Shown in pieces: positions 1 through 9,162 of a stretch of 64,000 nt of DNA. Where the stretch lies: positions 2,556,501 through 2,620,500 of the forward strand of contig CP051228.1 of assembly GCA_017792345.1 (NCBI GenBank), written 5' to 3'. The notes below the pieces were generated by a model, which was given only the letters and a program-made list of their open reading frames with translations, was not told where the DNA came from and did no database searches. A program made the translations under genes and the position numbers. The DNA is from Mesoflavibacter sp. Its GTDB lineage: Bacteria; Pseudomonadota; Alphaproteobacteria; UBA8366; Aestuariispiraceae. Positions within the stretch are counted from its first letter, which is position 1, and each line of letters opens with the position of its first letter.

Positions 1-174
1 GAGACCGCCGACCGCATCGCCAGAGCGACGGGCCGGCTCGGTCCGTGTTCAGAATATCTGGAGCGCACGGTCTCGGCAATGGACGAGATCGGCATTGCCG
101 ATGGTCCGATGCACGCCCTGCGCGCCCGGGTGCGGGCGCTGAAACGAGAGCTTGAGGGACATCCCGATGAGTGA
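1..174 (+). CDS. ChaC-like gamma-glutamylcyclotransferase, C-terminal end (partial)
   Basis: Frame 1 is open from the window edge to a TGA at 172-174 and gives the last 57 residues of a protein. The stretch [17 protein letters not shown] followed by a Leu/Arg-rich helix resembles the C-terminus of ChaC family enzymes, which cleave glutathione or gamma-glutamyl peptides to 5-oxoproline in the cytosol. The catalytic Glu and the nucleus of the fold lie outside the window, so the assignment rests on the tail only. The stop overlaps the start of msrB by 8 bp, so the two are probably translationally coupled. That fits a shared role in thiol and redox metabolism (inference). Confidence 0.6.
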   Translation, partial: ETADRIARATGRLGPCSEYLERTVSAMDEIGIADGPMHALRARVRALKRELEGHPDE

Positions 175-583
175 CACGACCGCCCGCAAGGCCAAGGTGA
201 AGATGAGCGACGCCGATTGGCGCGCGCGCCTGTCGGAGGAGGAATACTACGTCACCCGCAAGAAGGGGACGGAACGCGCCTTCACCGGCAAATACCACGA
301 CAGCAAGGTCAAGGGCCGCTATCTATGCAAATGCTGCGGCGAGCCTCTGTTCCATTCGAACACGAAGTATGACAGCGGTTCCGGCTGGCCCAGCTTCTTC
401 AAACCGATCGAAGAGAACGCCGTCGAAGAGCATTCGGACAACAGCCTGTTCATGCGCCGCACCGAAGTGATCTGCGCGCGTTGCGATGCGCATTTGGGGC
501 ATGTCTTCCCCGACGGTCCGCGCCCGACGGGTCTGCGGTATTGCATCAATTCGGCGGCGTTGGATCTCGACGAGGATATCTGA
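167..583 (+). CDS. msrB: Peptide-methionine (R)-S-oxide reductase MsrB
   Basis: The 138-residue protein has the usual length of a single-domain MsrB. Zinc ligands are visible as two CxxC pairs (C54/C57 in CKCCGEPLF and C103/C106 in [12 protein letters not shown]). The catalytic Cys is C126 in [10 protein letters not shown]. The motif [11 protein letters not shown] is also typical. It reduces methionine-R-sulfoxide in proteins using thioredoxin. There is no signal peptide, so it acts in the cytoplasm. I chose the ATG at 167, which overlaps the chaC-like stop, over an upstream TTG at 152 that would add five residues. Confidence 0.95.
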   Translation: MSDTTARKAKVKMSDADWRARLSEEEYYVTRKKGTERAFTGKYHDSKVKGRYLCKCCGEPLFHSNTKYDSGSGWPSFFKPIEENAVEEHSDNSLFMRRTEVICARCDAHLGHVFPDGPRPTGLRYCINSAALDLDEDI

Positions 584-632
584 CGGCGATCGGATTTTGA
601 CCTGACGCTGAAACAGTCCTATATCCGGCGCC

Positions 633-2540
633 ATGAACCGACAGCAGCGACGTGCCGACAGAAGGAAGAACGGCTCCGGTGGCGGACCGGGTGATCCCCG
701 GCTCGACCAGGCCATGGCTTTGCATCAGGCCGGACGGTTGATGGAGGCCGACGGCCTGTATCGCCAGGTGCTGGAGGCTGACCCGTCCCACAGCGACGCG
801 TTGCGCCTGCGCGGGGCGCTGGCCTATCAAATCGGCAATCCGGCCGCGGCGGTAGAACTGCTTTCCGCTGCCCGCAAGGTCGACCCGGACAATCCTGAGG
901 TCCTGACCCTTCTGGGGTTGGCGCTGGAAGCGTCGGGCAATGCGGAAGGGGCGGAGAAGGCCTATCGCCGCGCCCTGACCCTGGCACCGCGATCCCCTGA
1001 AATATGGAACAATCTGGGCGCGCTGCTGCGCGACAAGGGACGTCAGCAGGATGCGGCGGAGGCCTTCGGGCGGGCCGTCGTGCTGAAACCGGACTATGTC
1101 GAGGCCTATCAGAATCTGGGCGTCACGCTGTACCGCATGGGGAAACTGGACGCGTCGATTGCCGCCTTCGAGGCCGGTCTGGATGTCGCGCCCGGCGATG
1201 CGGATATGTTGCTGAACTATGGCGTTGCGCTGTCCGATGCGGGCCGGACGCGGGAAGCGGCGGCCTGTTACGCAGATGTCCTGGAGAAGGCCCCGGACGA
1301 TCCCGACGCTCTGACCAATCTGGCCGCCGCACAGATGCGGATGGAAGATCTGGCAGGCGCCGAGGAAACCGCGCGTCGGGCATTGAGCCTGGCGCCGGAC
1401 AGTGCGGGGGCGATGGCGAACCTGGCGATGGTTCTGGCCGCCGGTCGGCATTTCGAAGAAGCGGAGGGTCTGTACCACGACGCCCTGCGCGAAGCGCCGG
1501 ACTTCGCCGATATCTGGGGCAATTACGGCAATCTGCTGATGGCGGCGGACCGGCTGGAAGATGCCGATGTGGCCTATAGCAAGGCGGCCAAGCTTGACCC
1601 GGCGGAACCGCGCCATGCCTTTCAATTGGGATTGTGCCGATTGAACCAGGGCGACCTGCGAAAGGGGTGGGCCCTGTATGAAAGCCGGATCGATTGCGGC
1701 GCCAGCGTGCCCGTCGAAACGCCGAAGGCGGCGCGCTGGCAGGGCGATGCCTTGCCGGGCAAGTCCCTGCTGATTGTCCCGGAACAGGGATTGGGCGACG
1801 AAATTCGCATGCTGTCCTGCCTGACGGATGCGGTTGGCGCTGCGGGCGACGGCGCGACCGTGACGGTCGGATGCGACGCGCGGCTGGCCCCGTTGATCCG
1901 CCGGTCCTTCCCGAAGGTCCGGACCGTGTCGCGGGAGGCCGCATCGACCCATAAGGCGGACTTTTCGATTCCCTGCGCCTCGCTGCCGAACCTGTTCCGG
2001 CGGAACCTGGGCGAGTTCCCGGACCGGGTCGGATATCTGCGCGCCGATCCGGCATTGGTGGAGACCATGGCGGAACGGGTCGCGGCGCTTGGCGGCGGGG
2101 TCAAGGTCGGCATCGCCTGGCGCAGCGGTCTGATGCGTGTCCGCACGCAGGCGGCCCTGACGGCGGTCGCGCAATGGGAGCCGATCCTGTCGGTCCCGGG
2201 GGTCACCTTCCTGAATCTGCAGTATGGCGATGTCGATGCCGAACTGGCGGGACGCCCGGTCTCGGTTCTGGACGATGTCGATCTGCGCAACGATCTGGAA
2301 GCCGCCGCCGCGCTGACCGCATGTTGCGATCTGGTGATCAATATGGGGACATCGGTTGGGGATATGGCCGGGGCGCTGGGCGTGCCGTGCTGGTCGCTGC
2401 TGCTGAAACCGGATTGGGTGACATTGGGCGCGGACCGCCACCCGTTCTACCCGAATACCAAGGTGTTCTGGCGCATGCCGGATGAAGAGTGGCCCGCCGT
2501 CCTGTCGCGCGTGGCAGAAGCTTTGGCGGCCACCGCCTAG
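633..2540 (+). CDS. TPR protein with C-terminal glycosyltransferase-like domain
   Basis: A 635-residue protein. After a basic N-terminus (MNRQQRRADRR), residues about 25-330 form eight to nine TPR units with the A/G, Y/F and P spacing of the family. The C-terminal ~290 residues contain VPEQGLGDEIRM and VKVGIAWRSG, and end with a late INMGTSVGDMAGALGVP segment. These resemble the GT-B fold of the heptosyltransferase-like domains found fused to TPRs in alphaproteobacteria. The target is unknown; glycosylation of a protein or surface polysaccharide is possible. No signal peptide is seen. Its TAG shares four bases (CTAG) with the stop of the convergent regulator gene. Confidence 0.75.
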   Translation: MNRQQRRADRRKNGSGGGPGDPRLDQAMALHQAGRLMEADGLYRQVLEADPSHSDALRLRGALAYQIGNPAAAVELLSAARKVDPDNPEVLTLLGLALEASGNAEGAEKAYRRALTLAPRSPEIWNNLGALLRDKGRQQDAAEAFGRAVVLKPDYVEAYQNLGVTLYRMGKLDASIAAFEAGLDVAPGDADMLLNYGVALSDAGRTREAAACYADVLEKAPDDPDALTNLAAAQMRMEDLAGAEETARRALSLAPDSAGAMANLAMVLAAGRHFEEAEGLYHDALREAPDFADIWGNYGNLLMAADRLEDADVAYSKAAKLDPAEPRHAFQLGLCRLNQGDLRKGWALYESRIDCGASVPVETPKAARWQGDALPGKSLLIVPEQGLGDEIRMLSCLTDAVGAAGDGATVTVGCDARLAPLIRRSFPKVRTVSREAASTHKADFSIPCASLPNLFRRNLGEFPDRVGYLRADPALVETMAERVAALGGGVKVGIAWRSGLMRVRTQAALTAVAQWEPILSVPGVTFLNLQYGDVDAELAGRPVSVLDDVDLRNDLEAAAALTACCDLVINMGTSVGDMAGALGVPCWSLLLKPDWVTLGADRHPFYPNTKVFWRMPDEEWPAVLSRVAEALAATA

Positions 2541-3190
2541 CCGTCGACCGTTTCCCGTTCCGTCACATGATAGGCGCAGCGCCGGGCGCCGGCCAGGATA
2601 TGGTCGGTGCGCGAGACGTCATATCCCGGACCCAGGGCATCGGCAAAGACCTGAAGTTCCATGGCGCATAGACCGGTGCAGGCCTTCGCCGCCGCGCAGA
2701 TCGGGCAATGGTTCTCGACGAAGACAAGCCCTTCGGCGGTCTCCTCGACCCCGGCCATATACCCTTCGCGCGACCGGATTTCCGCCAAAGCTTCCAGTTT
2801 GCGGCGCAAATCGGGGGCGTCTTCCATGGCGTTGCGGTACAGGACCGTCTGGTGGCGCGATCGTTCCAACACCAAAGCCTGCAGGGCGTTTTCCCCCAAG
2901 CTGGTCCGGATCGTATCGATCAGGTTTACGGCCAGTTCGGCATGGGCGTCGGGAAAATAGCGGTCCGCCGCCTCGGTCAGGTACCATAGTTTCGCGGGAC
3001 GGCCGACCGGGCGCGGCTCAGCGCGCGCTTCGACCAGACCTTCCGACTGCAGGTCGTAAAGGTGCTGGCGGATCGCCATCGGGGTGACGCTCAGGCCCTC
3101 GGCCAGCGTCGTCGCATCGCTGCAGCCGTTCGATTTCAATCGGTTCAGGATGTCGCGCCGTGTGCCGGGCTTCTTGTCTGACTTGGCCAT
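2537..3190 (-). CDS. SufR-like Fe-S cluster-binding transcriptional regulator
   Basis: A 217-residue protein. The N-terminal winged helix covers about residues 10-75, with a helix-turn-helix near TTLAEGLSVTPMAIRQHLYDL followed by the GRPAKLWYLT wing. The C-terminus has a Cys cluster (C162, C165, C171, C175 and C205), as in SufR-type regulators that sense Fe-S status or oxidants through a bound cluster. I prefer the ATG at 3190 (MAKSDKK) to a TTG at 3226, which has no ribosome site. It is divergent from a Rieske protein, itself a 2Fe-2S protein, and repeated half-sites lie between them, so it probably controls that operon and itself (inference). Confidence 0.8.
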   Translation of the reverse strand: MAKSDKKPGTRRDILNRLKSNGCSDATTLAEGLSVTPMAIRQHLYDLQSEGLVEARAEPRPVGRPAKLWYLTEAADRYFPDAHAELAVNLIDTIRTSLGENALQALVLERSRHQTVLYRNAMEDAPDLRRKLEALAEIRSREGYMAGVEETAEGLVFVENHCPICAAAKACTGLCAMELQVFADALGPGYDVSRTDHILAGARRCAYHVTERETVDG

Positions 3191-3197
3191 AACAGAG

Positions 3198-3267
3198 TTT
3201 CTAAAGAATTCCCTTGCGTTAATCAAGAGGTGGTTCTAAAAGGTTTGTAAAGAATATACTTTAGAAA
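3198..3267. promoter_or_regulatory. Repeated half-sites between regulator and Rieske gene; likely operator
   Basis: Four copies of a 9-mer occur in 70 bp: TTTCTAAAG at 3198-3206, TTCTAAAAG at 3234-3242, TTTGTAAAG at 3244-3252 and, inverted, CTTTAGAAA at 3259-3267. The last two form an inverted repeat with a 6 bp spacer that abuts the ribosome site of the Rieske gene. The first and last are exact inverted copies. The stretch is AT-rich against a GC-rich background. The arrangement fits binding of a dimeric regulator, most simply the SufR-like product encoded alongside. I cannot tell the promoters apart by eye. Confidence 0.55.
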
Positions 3268-3279
3268 AGGATGCGCGGC

Positions 3280-4878
3280 ATGCAACAGGCGGCGGATACG
3301 GACTGGCGGGATGTGGCGGCATTGGCGGATCTGGGCACGGCCGGCCGGCGGGTGATCAAGACCGAAGGCAAGCAGATCCTGGTCTTTCGATCCGGTGATC
3401 GCATCCTGGCCTGCAACAATCGCTGCCCGCATGAAGGCTATCCGCTGTCGGAAGGATCTGTTGGCGGCGAGAATGGCTGCACGCTGACCTGCAACTGGCA
3501 CAACTGGAAATTCGACCTGGACAGCGGCGAGACCCTGGTTGGCGGAGACAAGCTGCGGCGCTATCCCGTTCGGGTGGCGGACGGGCGCATTCATCTCGAC
3601 CTGTCCGATCCGCCGGCGGCAGAGGCAATCTCGGACGCGCTGAACAATCTGGCAGATTCGTTGGACCGCCACGAATACGACCGTTTCGCCCGGGAAATTG
3701 CCCGTCTGCAGCGGGCCGGCGGCGACCCGCTGGACGCCCTGCGCCGGACCATCGCAGAGACGGCGGAGAAGTTCGAGTTCGGCGCGACCCACGCTTTGCC
3801 GGCAACATCCGACTGGCTGTCCCTGCGCGAGGCGGCTCTGGACGATCCGGTCCGCGGCCTCGCGATGTTGATGGAATCTATCGGCCATTTTGCCTGGGAC
3901 ACTCGGCGCGAACCCACCTTCAGCTATCCGAGAGACTGGCGGCCCTGGGACGAAGACGGATTCGTCGATGCGGTCGAAGCGGAGGACGAGGCCGCCGCCA
4001 CCGCCTATCTGCGTGGCGGCGTGGAATCCGGCATGGCCTGGCCGGATCTGGAACGCGGATTCGCCCGCGCCGCCCTGGCGCATTACGCGGATTTCGGTCA
4101 TGCCGCGATTTATACCTACAAGATGCGCGCGCTGACCCGGATCCTGGGGGATTCGGAAAGCCTGCTTCATCTGGGCCTGATGCTGACGCGTTCCCTGATC
4201 TATGCGACGCGCGAAGATCTGATCCCGGAATTCCGGGCCTATGGCAAGGCCTTGGCCGGGTGGGACGGATCGGGACAATCGGTTCCCGATGCGGAAAGCT
4301 TGCGCAAAGGATCGGTTCGAGAGGTTCTGGACCGTATCTCAGGCGGGTCGGCCAAACCTGTAGCAGTCTATGAATCGGCGCTGGCCGCCGGATGCTGGCA
4401 GTTGCTGCATTTTGATCTGCAATGGCAGGACAAGACGGACAGTTCCATCGCCCAAAGCGTCGGGTGGCTGGATTTCACCCATACCGTCACCTTCGCCAAT
4501 GCGGTTCGGAAACTCTGCGACACGCATCCCGACCTCTGGCCGAACGCGTTGCTGCAGATCGGATGCTTTCTGGGACGGAATTCGGGCTTCACCGACCCCG
4601 ATCTGGACGAGGGGCCGTGGCGCGTCAACGATCCGCTCGGCGCGGTCGAAACGGCATTGGCGGAGGTTGAGGACCACGGCGTCTTCGAATACATCGTGGC
4701 CAGCCATCTGTTGAAGCTCACCTATGCGGTACACGAAGAAATGACGGACCAACCGGACCGGGCTTGGCATCCGATCGCTGCCGCGGCGTTGCGGCGGTTC
4801 CTGACCAGCCCCTTGAAGCGCAAACATGTCCTGCGCACGGCCCATCAGGCCCTCGATTTCGTGCGGGCGGAAGGATGA
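3280..4878 (+). CDS. Rieske [2Fe-2S] protein fused to a large helical domain of unknown function
   Basis: A 532-residue protein. Residues about 8-110 form a Rieske domain with both ligand boxes: C49-x-H51 in RCPHEGYPL and C71-xx-H74 in CNWHNWKF. The remaining ~420 residues are not a Rieske oxygenase catalytic domain that I recognise. They are predicted helical and His-rich, for example HFAWDTRREPTFSYP and HYADFGHAAIYTY. A metal or substrate site there is possible, but I name no function. Of two in-frame ATGs (3271 and 3280) the second sits at a usable distance from AAAAGG. The stop overlaps the start of the MFS gene (ATGA), so both are probably one operon. Confidence 0.75.
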   Translation: MQQAADTDWRDVAALADLGTAGRRVIKTEGKQILVFRSGDRILACNNRCPHEGYPLSEGSVGGENGCTLTCNWHNWKFDLDSGETLVGGDKLRRYPVRVADGRIHLDLSDPPAAEAISDALNNLADSLDRHEYDRFAREIARLQRAGGDPLDALRRTIAETAEKFEFGATHALPATSDWLSLREAALDDPVRGLAMLMESIGHFAWDTRREPTFSYPRDWRPWDEDGFVDAVEAEDEAAATAYLRGGVESGMAWPDLERGFARAALAHYADFGHAAIYTYKMRALTRILGDSESLLHLGLMLTRSLIYATREDLIPEFRAYGKALAGWDGSGQSVPDAESLRKGSVREVLDRISGGSAKPVAVYESALAAGCWQLLHFDLQWQDKTDSSIAQSVGWLDFTHTVTFANAVRKLCDTHPDLWPNALLQIGCFLGRNSGFTDPDLDEGPWRVNDPLGAVETALAEVEDHGVFEYIVASHLLKLTYAVHEEMTDQPDRAWHPIAAAALRRFLTSPLKRKHVLRTAHQALDFVRAEG

Positions 4879-6299
4879 GCAGTACCGAAACCGTTTCCTG
4901 GCGGGCTGTTCTCAACGGCCCCAATGCCGGCATGTTCGCGGTCCTCAGCTTCGGGGTCTGGCTGCACGCGGCCGACAGCACCGTCGTCGCCACCCTGATG
5001 CCCAGCGTCGTCTTCGATATCGGCGGGGCAGAGCTGATCTCCTGGAACTACATGCTCTATGAGCTTGCCTCCATCGCCGCTGCGTGTTGCGGCGCCTTGG
5101 TGGCCAGGCGGTTTGGCTTGCGGCGGGCGATGATCTGGTCCGCAGTCGCCTTCGGGCTTGGCTGCGCGATCAGTGCCGTGACGCCCCTCATGGGCGGGAT
5201 GTTGCTGGGCCGCGCGATCCAGGGGGCGGGCGGCGGATTGCTGGTCGCCCTGACCATGATCGGCGCATCCAGCCTGTTCCCCAGTCACTACGCGCCCAGG
5301 GTCATGGCGGCGATTTCCGCCGTATGGGGCGCGTCGGCCTTTGTCGGGCCACTGATCGGCGGCTTCTTCGCGGAATATTCCGACTGGCGCTATGGATTCT
5401 GGGCTTTTGTCGTGCAGAGCGGCGCGCTCGCCCTGGCGCTGCGGCTGGCGCTGCCCGCTTCGTTGGAGGCTGGCGATGAGACGGCCCGCATCCCCTGGCG
5501 GCGTCTCGCCGTGCTCTCGGCCTCTGTGCTGGCGGTCGCTGTGGCCGGTCTCAAAGATACGTTTTCGATGCAGTCGGCGGGGATGTGCCTGTTCGGCCTG
5601 CTGGGACTGATTCTGTTTCTGCGCCTGGACGGCCGCGCCGGGAACGACCGCTTGCTGCCGCGCGCCATCGGCGATATCCGCGCCCCGGCCTGGAGCGGCC
5701 TGACGGGCGTGTTCCTGCTGGCCGTGGTGACGACACCTTTCGTGGTCTATGGGCCGGTCTTGCTATCCATCCTGCACGGGATTGGACCGATTGCCGCCGG
5801 ATACATGGTCGCGCTGGAATCCGTCGCCTGGACCGTCGGTGCGTTGGCATTCTCCGGCGCCGTCGGCGCCTCGCAACAGAGAGTCATCCGATACAGCTTT
5901 ATCGGGGTCGCGGTCGGATGCGCTGGTCTGTCGGTCTTCGTCGCGTCCGGGCCGATCTGGCTGCTGCTGCCGCTCCTGTTCCTGCAGGGAATGGGGTTCG
6001 GTGCCTGCTTCGGCCATATCCTACACCGCTGTGTCGATCTGGTGCCGCAGGACGACAAGGACCGGGCGGCCTCGGCCCTATCGTCGATCCAGACCTTCGG
6101 CTATGCGCTGGGCGCGGCGGTGATTGGCTTGATTGCCAACGCGGTTGGCTTCGGGGGCGCCCCGGGACCGGCGACGGCCGGTGCGGCATCTCATTGGGTC
6201 TTCGGGGCGATGGTTCCGGTCGCGCTGATCGCGGTTCTGACGATCCGGCTGTTGCCGCAGACTAATCCGACGCCTCATGCTCCCGAAGGCGCGGCATAA
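4875..6299 (+). CDS. MFS transporter (DHA2-like efflux permease)
   Basis: A 474-residue integral membrane protein with at least twelve, possibly fourteen, hydrophobic segments. The [19 protein letters not shown] stretch (motif C-like) and [10 protein letters not shown] (motif A-like loop) are typical of drug:H+ antiporters of the major facilitator superfamily. The ATG at 4875 overlaps the Rieske gene stop as ATGA, after AAGG. The substrate is unknown; coupling to the Rieske fusion enzyme suggests export or import of its substrate or product. The 3' end overlaps the convergent moaB by 38 bp. Confidence 0.85.
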   Translation: MSSTETVSWRAVLNGPNAGMFAVLSFGVWLHAADSTVVATLMPSVVFDIGGAELISWNYMLYELASIAAACCGALVARRFGLRRAMIWSAVAFGLGCAISAVTPLMGGMLLGRAIQGAGGGLLVALTMIGASSLFPSHYAPRVMAAISAVWGASAFVGPLIGGFFAEYSDWRYGFWAFVVQSGALALALRLALPASLEAGDETARIPWRRLAVLSASVLAVAVAGLKDTFSMQSAGMCLFGLLGLILFLRLDGRAGNDRLLPRAIGDIRAPAWSGLTGVFLLAVVTTPFVVYGPVLLSILHGIGPIAAGYMVALESVAWTVGALAFSGAVGASQQRVIRYSFIGVAVGCAGLSVFVASGPIWLLLPLLFLQGMGFGACFGHILHRCVDLVPQDDKDRAASALSSIQTFGYALGAAVIGLIANAVGFGGAPGPATAGAASHWVFGAMVPVALIAVLTIRLLPQTNPTPHAPEGAA

Positions 6300-6801
6300 G
6301 CTCGACGAAATTGCAGGGGCGGTGCCGGAAATCCAGTTGGAAATGCAGGATTTCGTCCCAGCCGTCCTTGCAGGCCCCGGTTGAGCCGGGCAGCGCGAAC
6401 AGATAGGTGCCGCGCGCCACCCCGGCCATGGCGCGGCTCTGGATCGTCGATGTGCCGATTTTCTTTGCCGATATCCATCGGAAATACTCGCCGAAACCCG
6501 GAATATCCTTCTCGCAAACCCGATTGAAGGCTTCCGGAGTGACGTCGCGGCCGGTCAGCCCCGTGCCGCCCGTGGTGATCACGCAGTCGACCTGAGGGTC
6601 GTCGATCCACCGGGTCAGGATTTCGGCGATGACGGGGGCGTCGTCCGTGACGATCTCGCGCGCCGCCAGAACATGCCCGTCCGCCTCCAGACGCGATACC
6701 AGCGTATCGCCGGATCGGTCCGTCTCCAGGGTGCGGCTGTCCGAGACGGTCAGGACCGCGATGCGCACAGGTTTGAAGGGCAGGCTTTCGTCGATCGCCA
6801 T
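6262..6801 (-). CDS. moaB: Molybdenum cofactor biosynthesis protein MoaB (MogA-like)
   Basis: A 179-residue MoaB/MogA-fold protein. It has the [16 protein letters not shown] nucleotide/molybdopterin-binding loop and the later [17 protein letters not shown] segment. Members adenylylate molybdopterin or assist that step before molybdenum insertion. The ATG at 6801 begins MAIDESLPF; a longer reading upstream has unlikely composition. No other Moco gene is visible here. The last 38 bp run under the end of the MFS gene on the other strand. Confidence 0.9.
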   Translation of the reverse strand: MAIDESLPFKPVRIAVLTVSDSRTLETDRSGDTLVSRLEADGHVLAAREIVTDDAPVIAEILTRWIDDPQVDCVITTGGTGLTGRDVTPEAFNRVCEKDIPGFGEYFRWISAKKIGTSTIQSRAMAGVARGTYLFALPGSTGACKDGWDEILHFQLDFRHRPCNFVELMPRLREHEASD

Positions 6802-6833
6802 GACATTCCGTTCAGCGTAAAGGGTTGCTGACG

Positions 6834-8705
6834 TTACGTGCCCGGCCCGCGCCCTTGTCCGGCGACGGGGATCAGTTTCGTTTCGCCATCCTGCTGAACA
6901 TAAACCGGCCAGTTGCCACCGATCAACGCGTCCATGCTGACCGGGTGCTGTCCCAGGCGCAGGCGATAGATCCAATAATTGGACAGAACGTGCTCGATAT
7001 AGTTCCGCGTTTCGCGCGACGGCAGGCTTTCGATGAACAGCAGGGGGTCGTTGCTGTAATCGATCCGTTGGCGCCAGCGGCTCAGATTGCCCGGACCGGC
7101 GTTATAGGCGGCCAGGGCGTAGAGCAGATTGCCGTCGATTTCCTTGAGGCCCAGGACATGGCTGACATATTTCTGACCGAGCGACAGGTTCAATCCGGGA
7201 TCGAACAGCGTGTCGCGGCCGGCGCCGCTGAACCGCTCGCCAGCCATGTAGCCGGCCGTCGCCGGCATCAACTGCATCAGGCCGCGCGCGCCGGCATAGC
7301 TGATCGCGCGGGTACGGAACTGCGATTCCTGACGCACAATGGCGAAGACCAGCGCCCGGTCGATCTTGAACCCGTCCATCGGCTGCCAGCCGGGCAGAGG
7401 ATAGAGTGCGCCGTCCAATTGCGTGTTCTGCCGACGCGCCATGTCCCGGCCTAAGCGGAAGGCAACATCCGCCAGACCCGCGCGGTCGGCGAAAGCCAGC
7501 AGGGTGCCGGCGAAAGAGGGCGGCAATTCGTCAACAAAGCGCCGCAATTCCGCGTCGGCCAGATCCGTCTGGCCCGATTCGATCAACGCGATGGCGCGCC
7601 GGGCGGCCGGGATACGGTACAGCAGCTCGACTTCCGTTTCGGACAGGATCGGCAGGTCGAAATTCAACGGCATGGTTTCGCCCAGCGCCTGCATCGCCAG
7701 CAACCCATAGAAGGTCCGGGGATGAGCGGCCGCGCGCAACATGACGTCGCTGACGCGCTGGGGTTGGCCCGCGATCAGATAGGCGCGCGAGGCCCAGAAG
7801 CCGCCCGCCGCCTTCAGCCACGAATCGGCCTCGGCGCTGATGCTCAATCGATCGAAATGGGACGCCGCGCGTTCCCAATTCTGCGACCGGAACGCCGACA
7901 GACCGCCCCACCAATGGGCCAGCGCGGCGCCGTCCCCGGCAATGGCTTCCGCCGCCGCAGCGACCGCCATCGCCTTGTCATCCAGATGATAGCGATAATA
8001 GCCGCGGGCGACGACGCCCAGACTCTCGGCATAGCTGACCGGATCGAACAGCCGCTTGTTGGCCTTGGTTTCCAGCGTTTCCAACGCCAGGGTCACATTG
8101 CCTCGCTGAACCAGGCTGCGAATGGTGCGCTGGACGCCGCGAATGCGGTTCCGCTCGCTGCGGGTCTTACCCTCGAAGCGGCGGCTGACCTCGGCGCCGG
8201 TTTCGGTTTCGTCCAGCACGTCCAGGCTGGCCTCCACCGCGTCCATCGATGGCAATTCGGTCGCGCGGGGCTTGGCCGGATAGGCGTGGTTCGCAGGCCG
8301 CCGGCGCAGCGCCAGGCTATAGATGCGCGACGCGCCCGGATGGTCGGCGTAGTCGGCCATCCAATTCTTCAGTTCGTTATATTTGGACCGGTACTTGGTC
8401 GGGTGCATATAGCGCTGAAACAGGACATGCCCCATCAGGCTTTTGTCCCGCAATGTGGCGATCAGGCTGTCCGCGCGAGCCCAGTCGCCGCCGCGCTGGA
8501 CGCGGAAAATCTCGGCATAGGTGGCGGCGTCTTTCGGCGACAGGACGGCCGGAAGGGGATCGGCGGTGGTGCGGGTCGACAGACCGGGCGCAATCGCGGC
8601 CGTCTCCGCATTCGAGCGGGTTTCCGCGGCGGCGGCGCCGGCGGTGACTGCAATACCCAGGAGGACGCCTAGAAAAAGGCGCGCGAGCGAGTGTGTCCGG
8701 GAAAT
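6834..8705 (-). CDS. Soluble lytic murein transglycosylase (Slt-type) with apparent ATT start
   Basis: The C-terminus carries an SLT goose-lysozyme-like domain: [17 protein letters not shown] with the catalytic Glu, then [13 protein letters not shown] and [11 protein letters not shown]. The N-terminal ~450 residues form the alpha-superhelical U/L region of Slt70 enzymes. It cleaves periplasmic peptidoglycan to 1,6-anhydro-muropeptides. The frame stays open upstream of a TTG at 8453 and encodes a convincing signal peptide ([21 protein letters not shown]), yet no ATG, GTG or TTG lies between it and the upstream stop at 8721-8723. The best candidate is ATT at 8703-8705, preceded by GGGGGAAGA at good spacing, giving 623 residues. 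A sequencing indel is the alternative. Confidence 0.75.
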   Translation of the reverse strand: MSRTHSLARLFLGVLLGIAVTAGAAAAETRSNAETAAIAPGLSTRTTADPLPAVLSPKDAATYAEIFRVQRGGDWARADSLIATLRDKSLMGHVLFQRYMHPTKYRSKYNELKNWMADYADHPGASRIYSLALRRRPANHAYPAKPRATELPSMDAVEASLDVLDETETGAEVSRRFEGKTRSERNRIRGVQRTIRSLVQRGNVTLALETLETKANKRLFDPVSYAESLGVVARGYYRYHLDDKAMAVAAAAEAIAGDGAALAHWWGGLSAFRSQNWERAASHFDRLSISAEADSWLKAAGGFWASRAYLIAGQPQRVSDVMLRAAAHPRTFYGLLAMQALGETMPLNFDLPILSETEVELLYRIPAARRAIALIESGQTDLADAELRRFVDELPPSFAGTLLAFADRAGLADVAFRLGRDMARRQNTQLDGALYPLPGWQPMDGFKIDRALVFAIVRQESQFRTRAISYAGARGLMQLMPATAGYMAGERFSGAGRDTLFDPGLNLSLGQKYVSHVLGLKEIDGNLLYALAAYNAGPGNLSRWRQRIDYSNDPLLFIESLPSRETRNYIEHVLSNYWIYRLRLGQHPVSMDALIGGNWPVYVQQDGETKLIPVAGQGRGPGT

Positions 8706-8921
8706 TGGTCTTCCCCCAAATCAAGAGCCGTACGGATCGCACGATCCAGGCGACAAGGCCTTTTGTGCGGTATGAATGGGATCGGCGACGCACGGCGTTT
8801 GTCTCAAATCCCCTCAGACGATAGGTACGATATCAGGGGTGTAAAAGCAAGCTGGCGGACTCCCCGAAGGCGAGACGGATTGCCTCGCCGACCGGGGGAC
8901 GAAACAGGCAGGAGAATCAGT

Positions 8922-9122
8922 GTGAACGAAGATTTCTGGGTGGCCGCGGCGACGGGCTTCGGCTTCGTTTTGGTAATTGAAGGGCTGTTCTACGCGTTGT
9001 TTCCCGGCGGGATGCAGAAGATGATGAAGGCGGCCTTGGACCTGCCGCCCGAGAGCCTTCGGCGCGGCGGGGCGGTCGCGTTGGCAGCAGGTGTCGCGAT
9101 CGTATGGTTGATCCGGGGGTGA
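8922..9122 (+). CDS. DUF2065 (YjeT-like) small membrane protein
   Basis: A 66-residue protein starting at GTG 8922, after AGGAG with a 7 bp spacer. Two hydrophobic segments (about residues 5-28 and 48-64) flank PGGMQKMMKAALDLPPESLRRGG, the hallmark of the YjeT/DUF2065 family. Its function is unknown; the E. coli homologue sits beside hflC. A longer reading from 8691 would add an unlikely basic N-terminus. It is divergent from the transglycosylase. Confidence 0.8.
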   Translation: MNEDFWVAAATGFGFVLVIEGLFYALFPGGMQKMMKAALDLPPESLRRGGAVALAAGVAIVWLIRG

Positions 9123-9162
9123 GCGCTTGCGTCGGTCGGGGCGCGCCCTATAGTCACCGCTT

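Noticed and set aside
6262-6299. Tail overlap of the MFS and moaB genes as a sign of a frame error
   Set aside because: Both ends are full-length with normal stops; several convergent pairs in this window overlap similarly.
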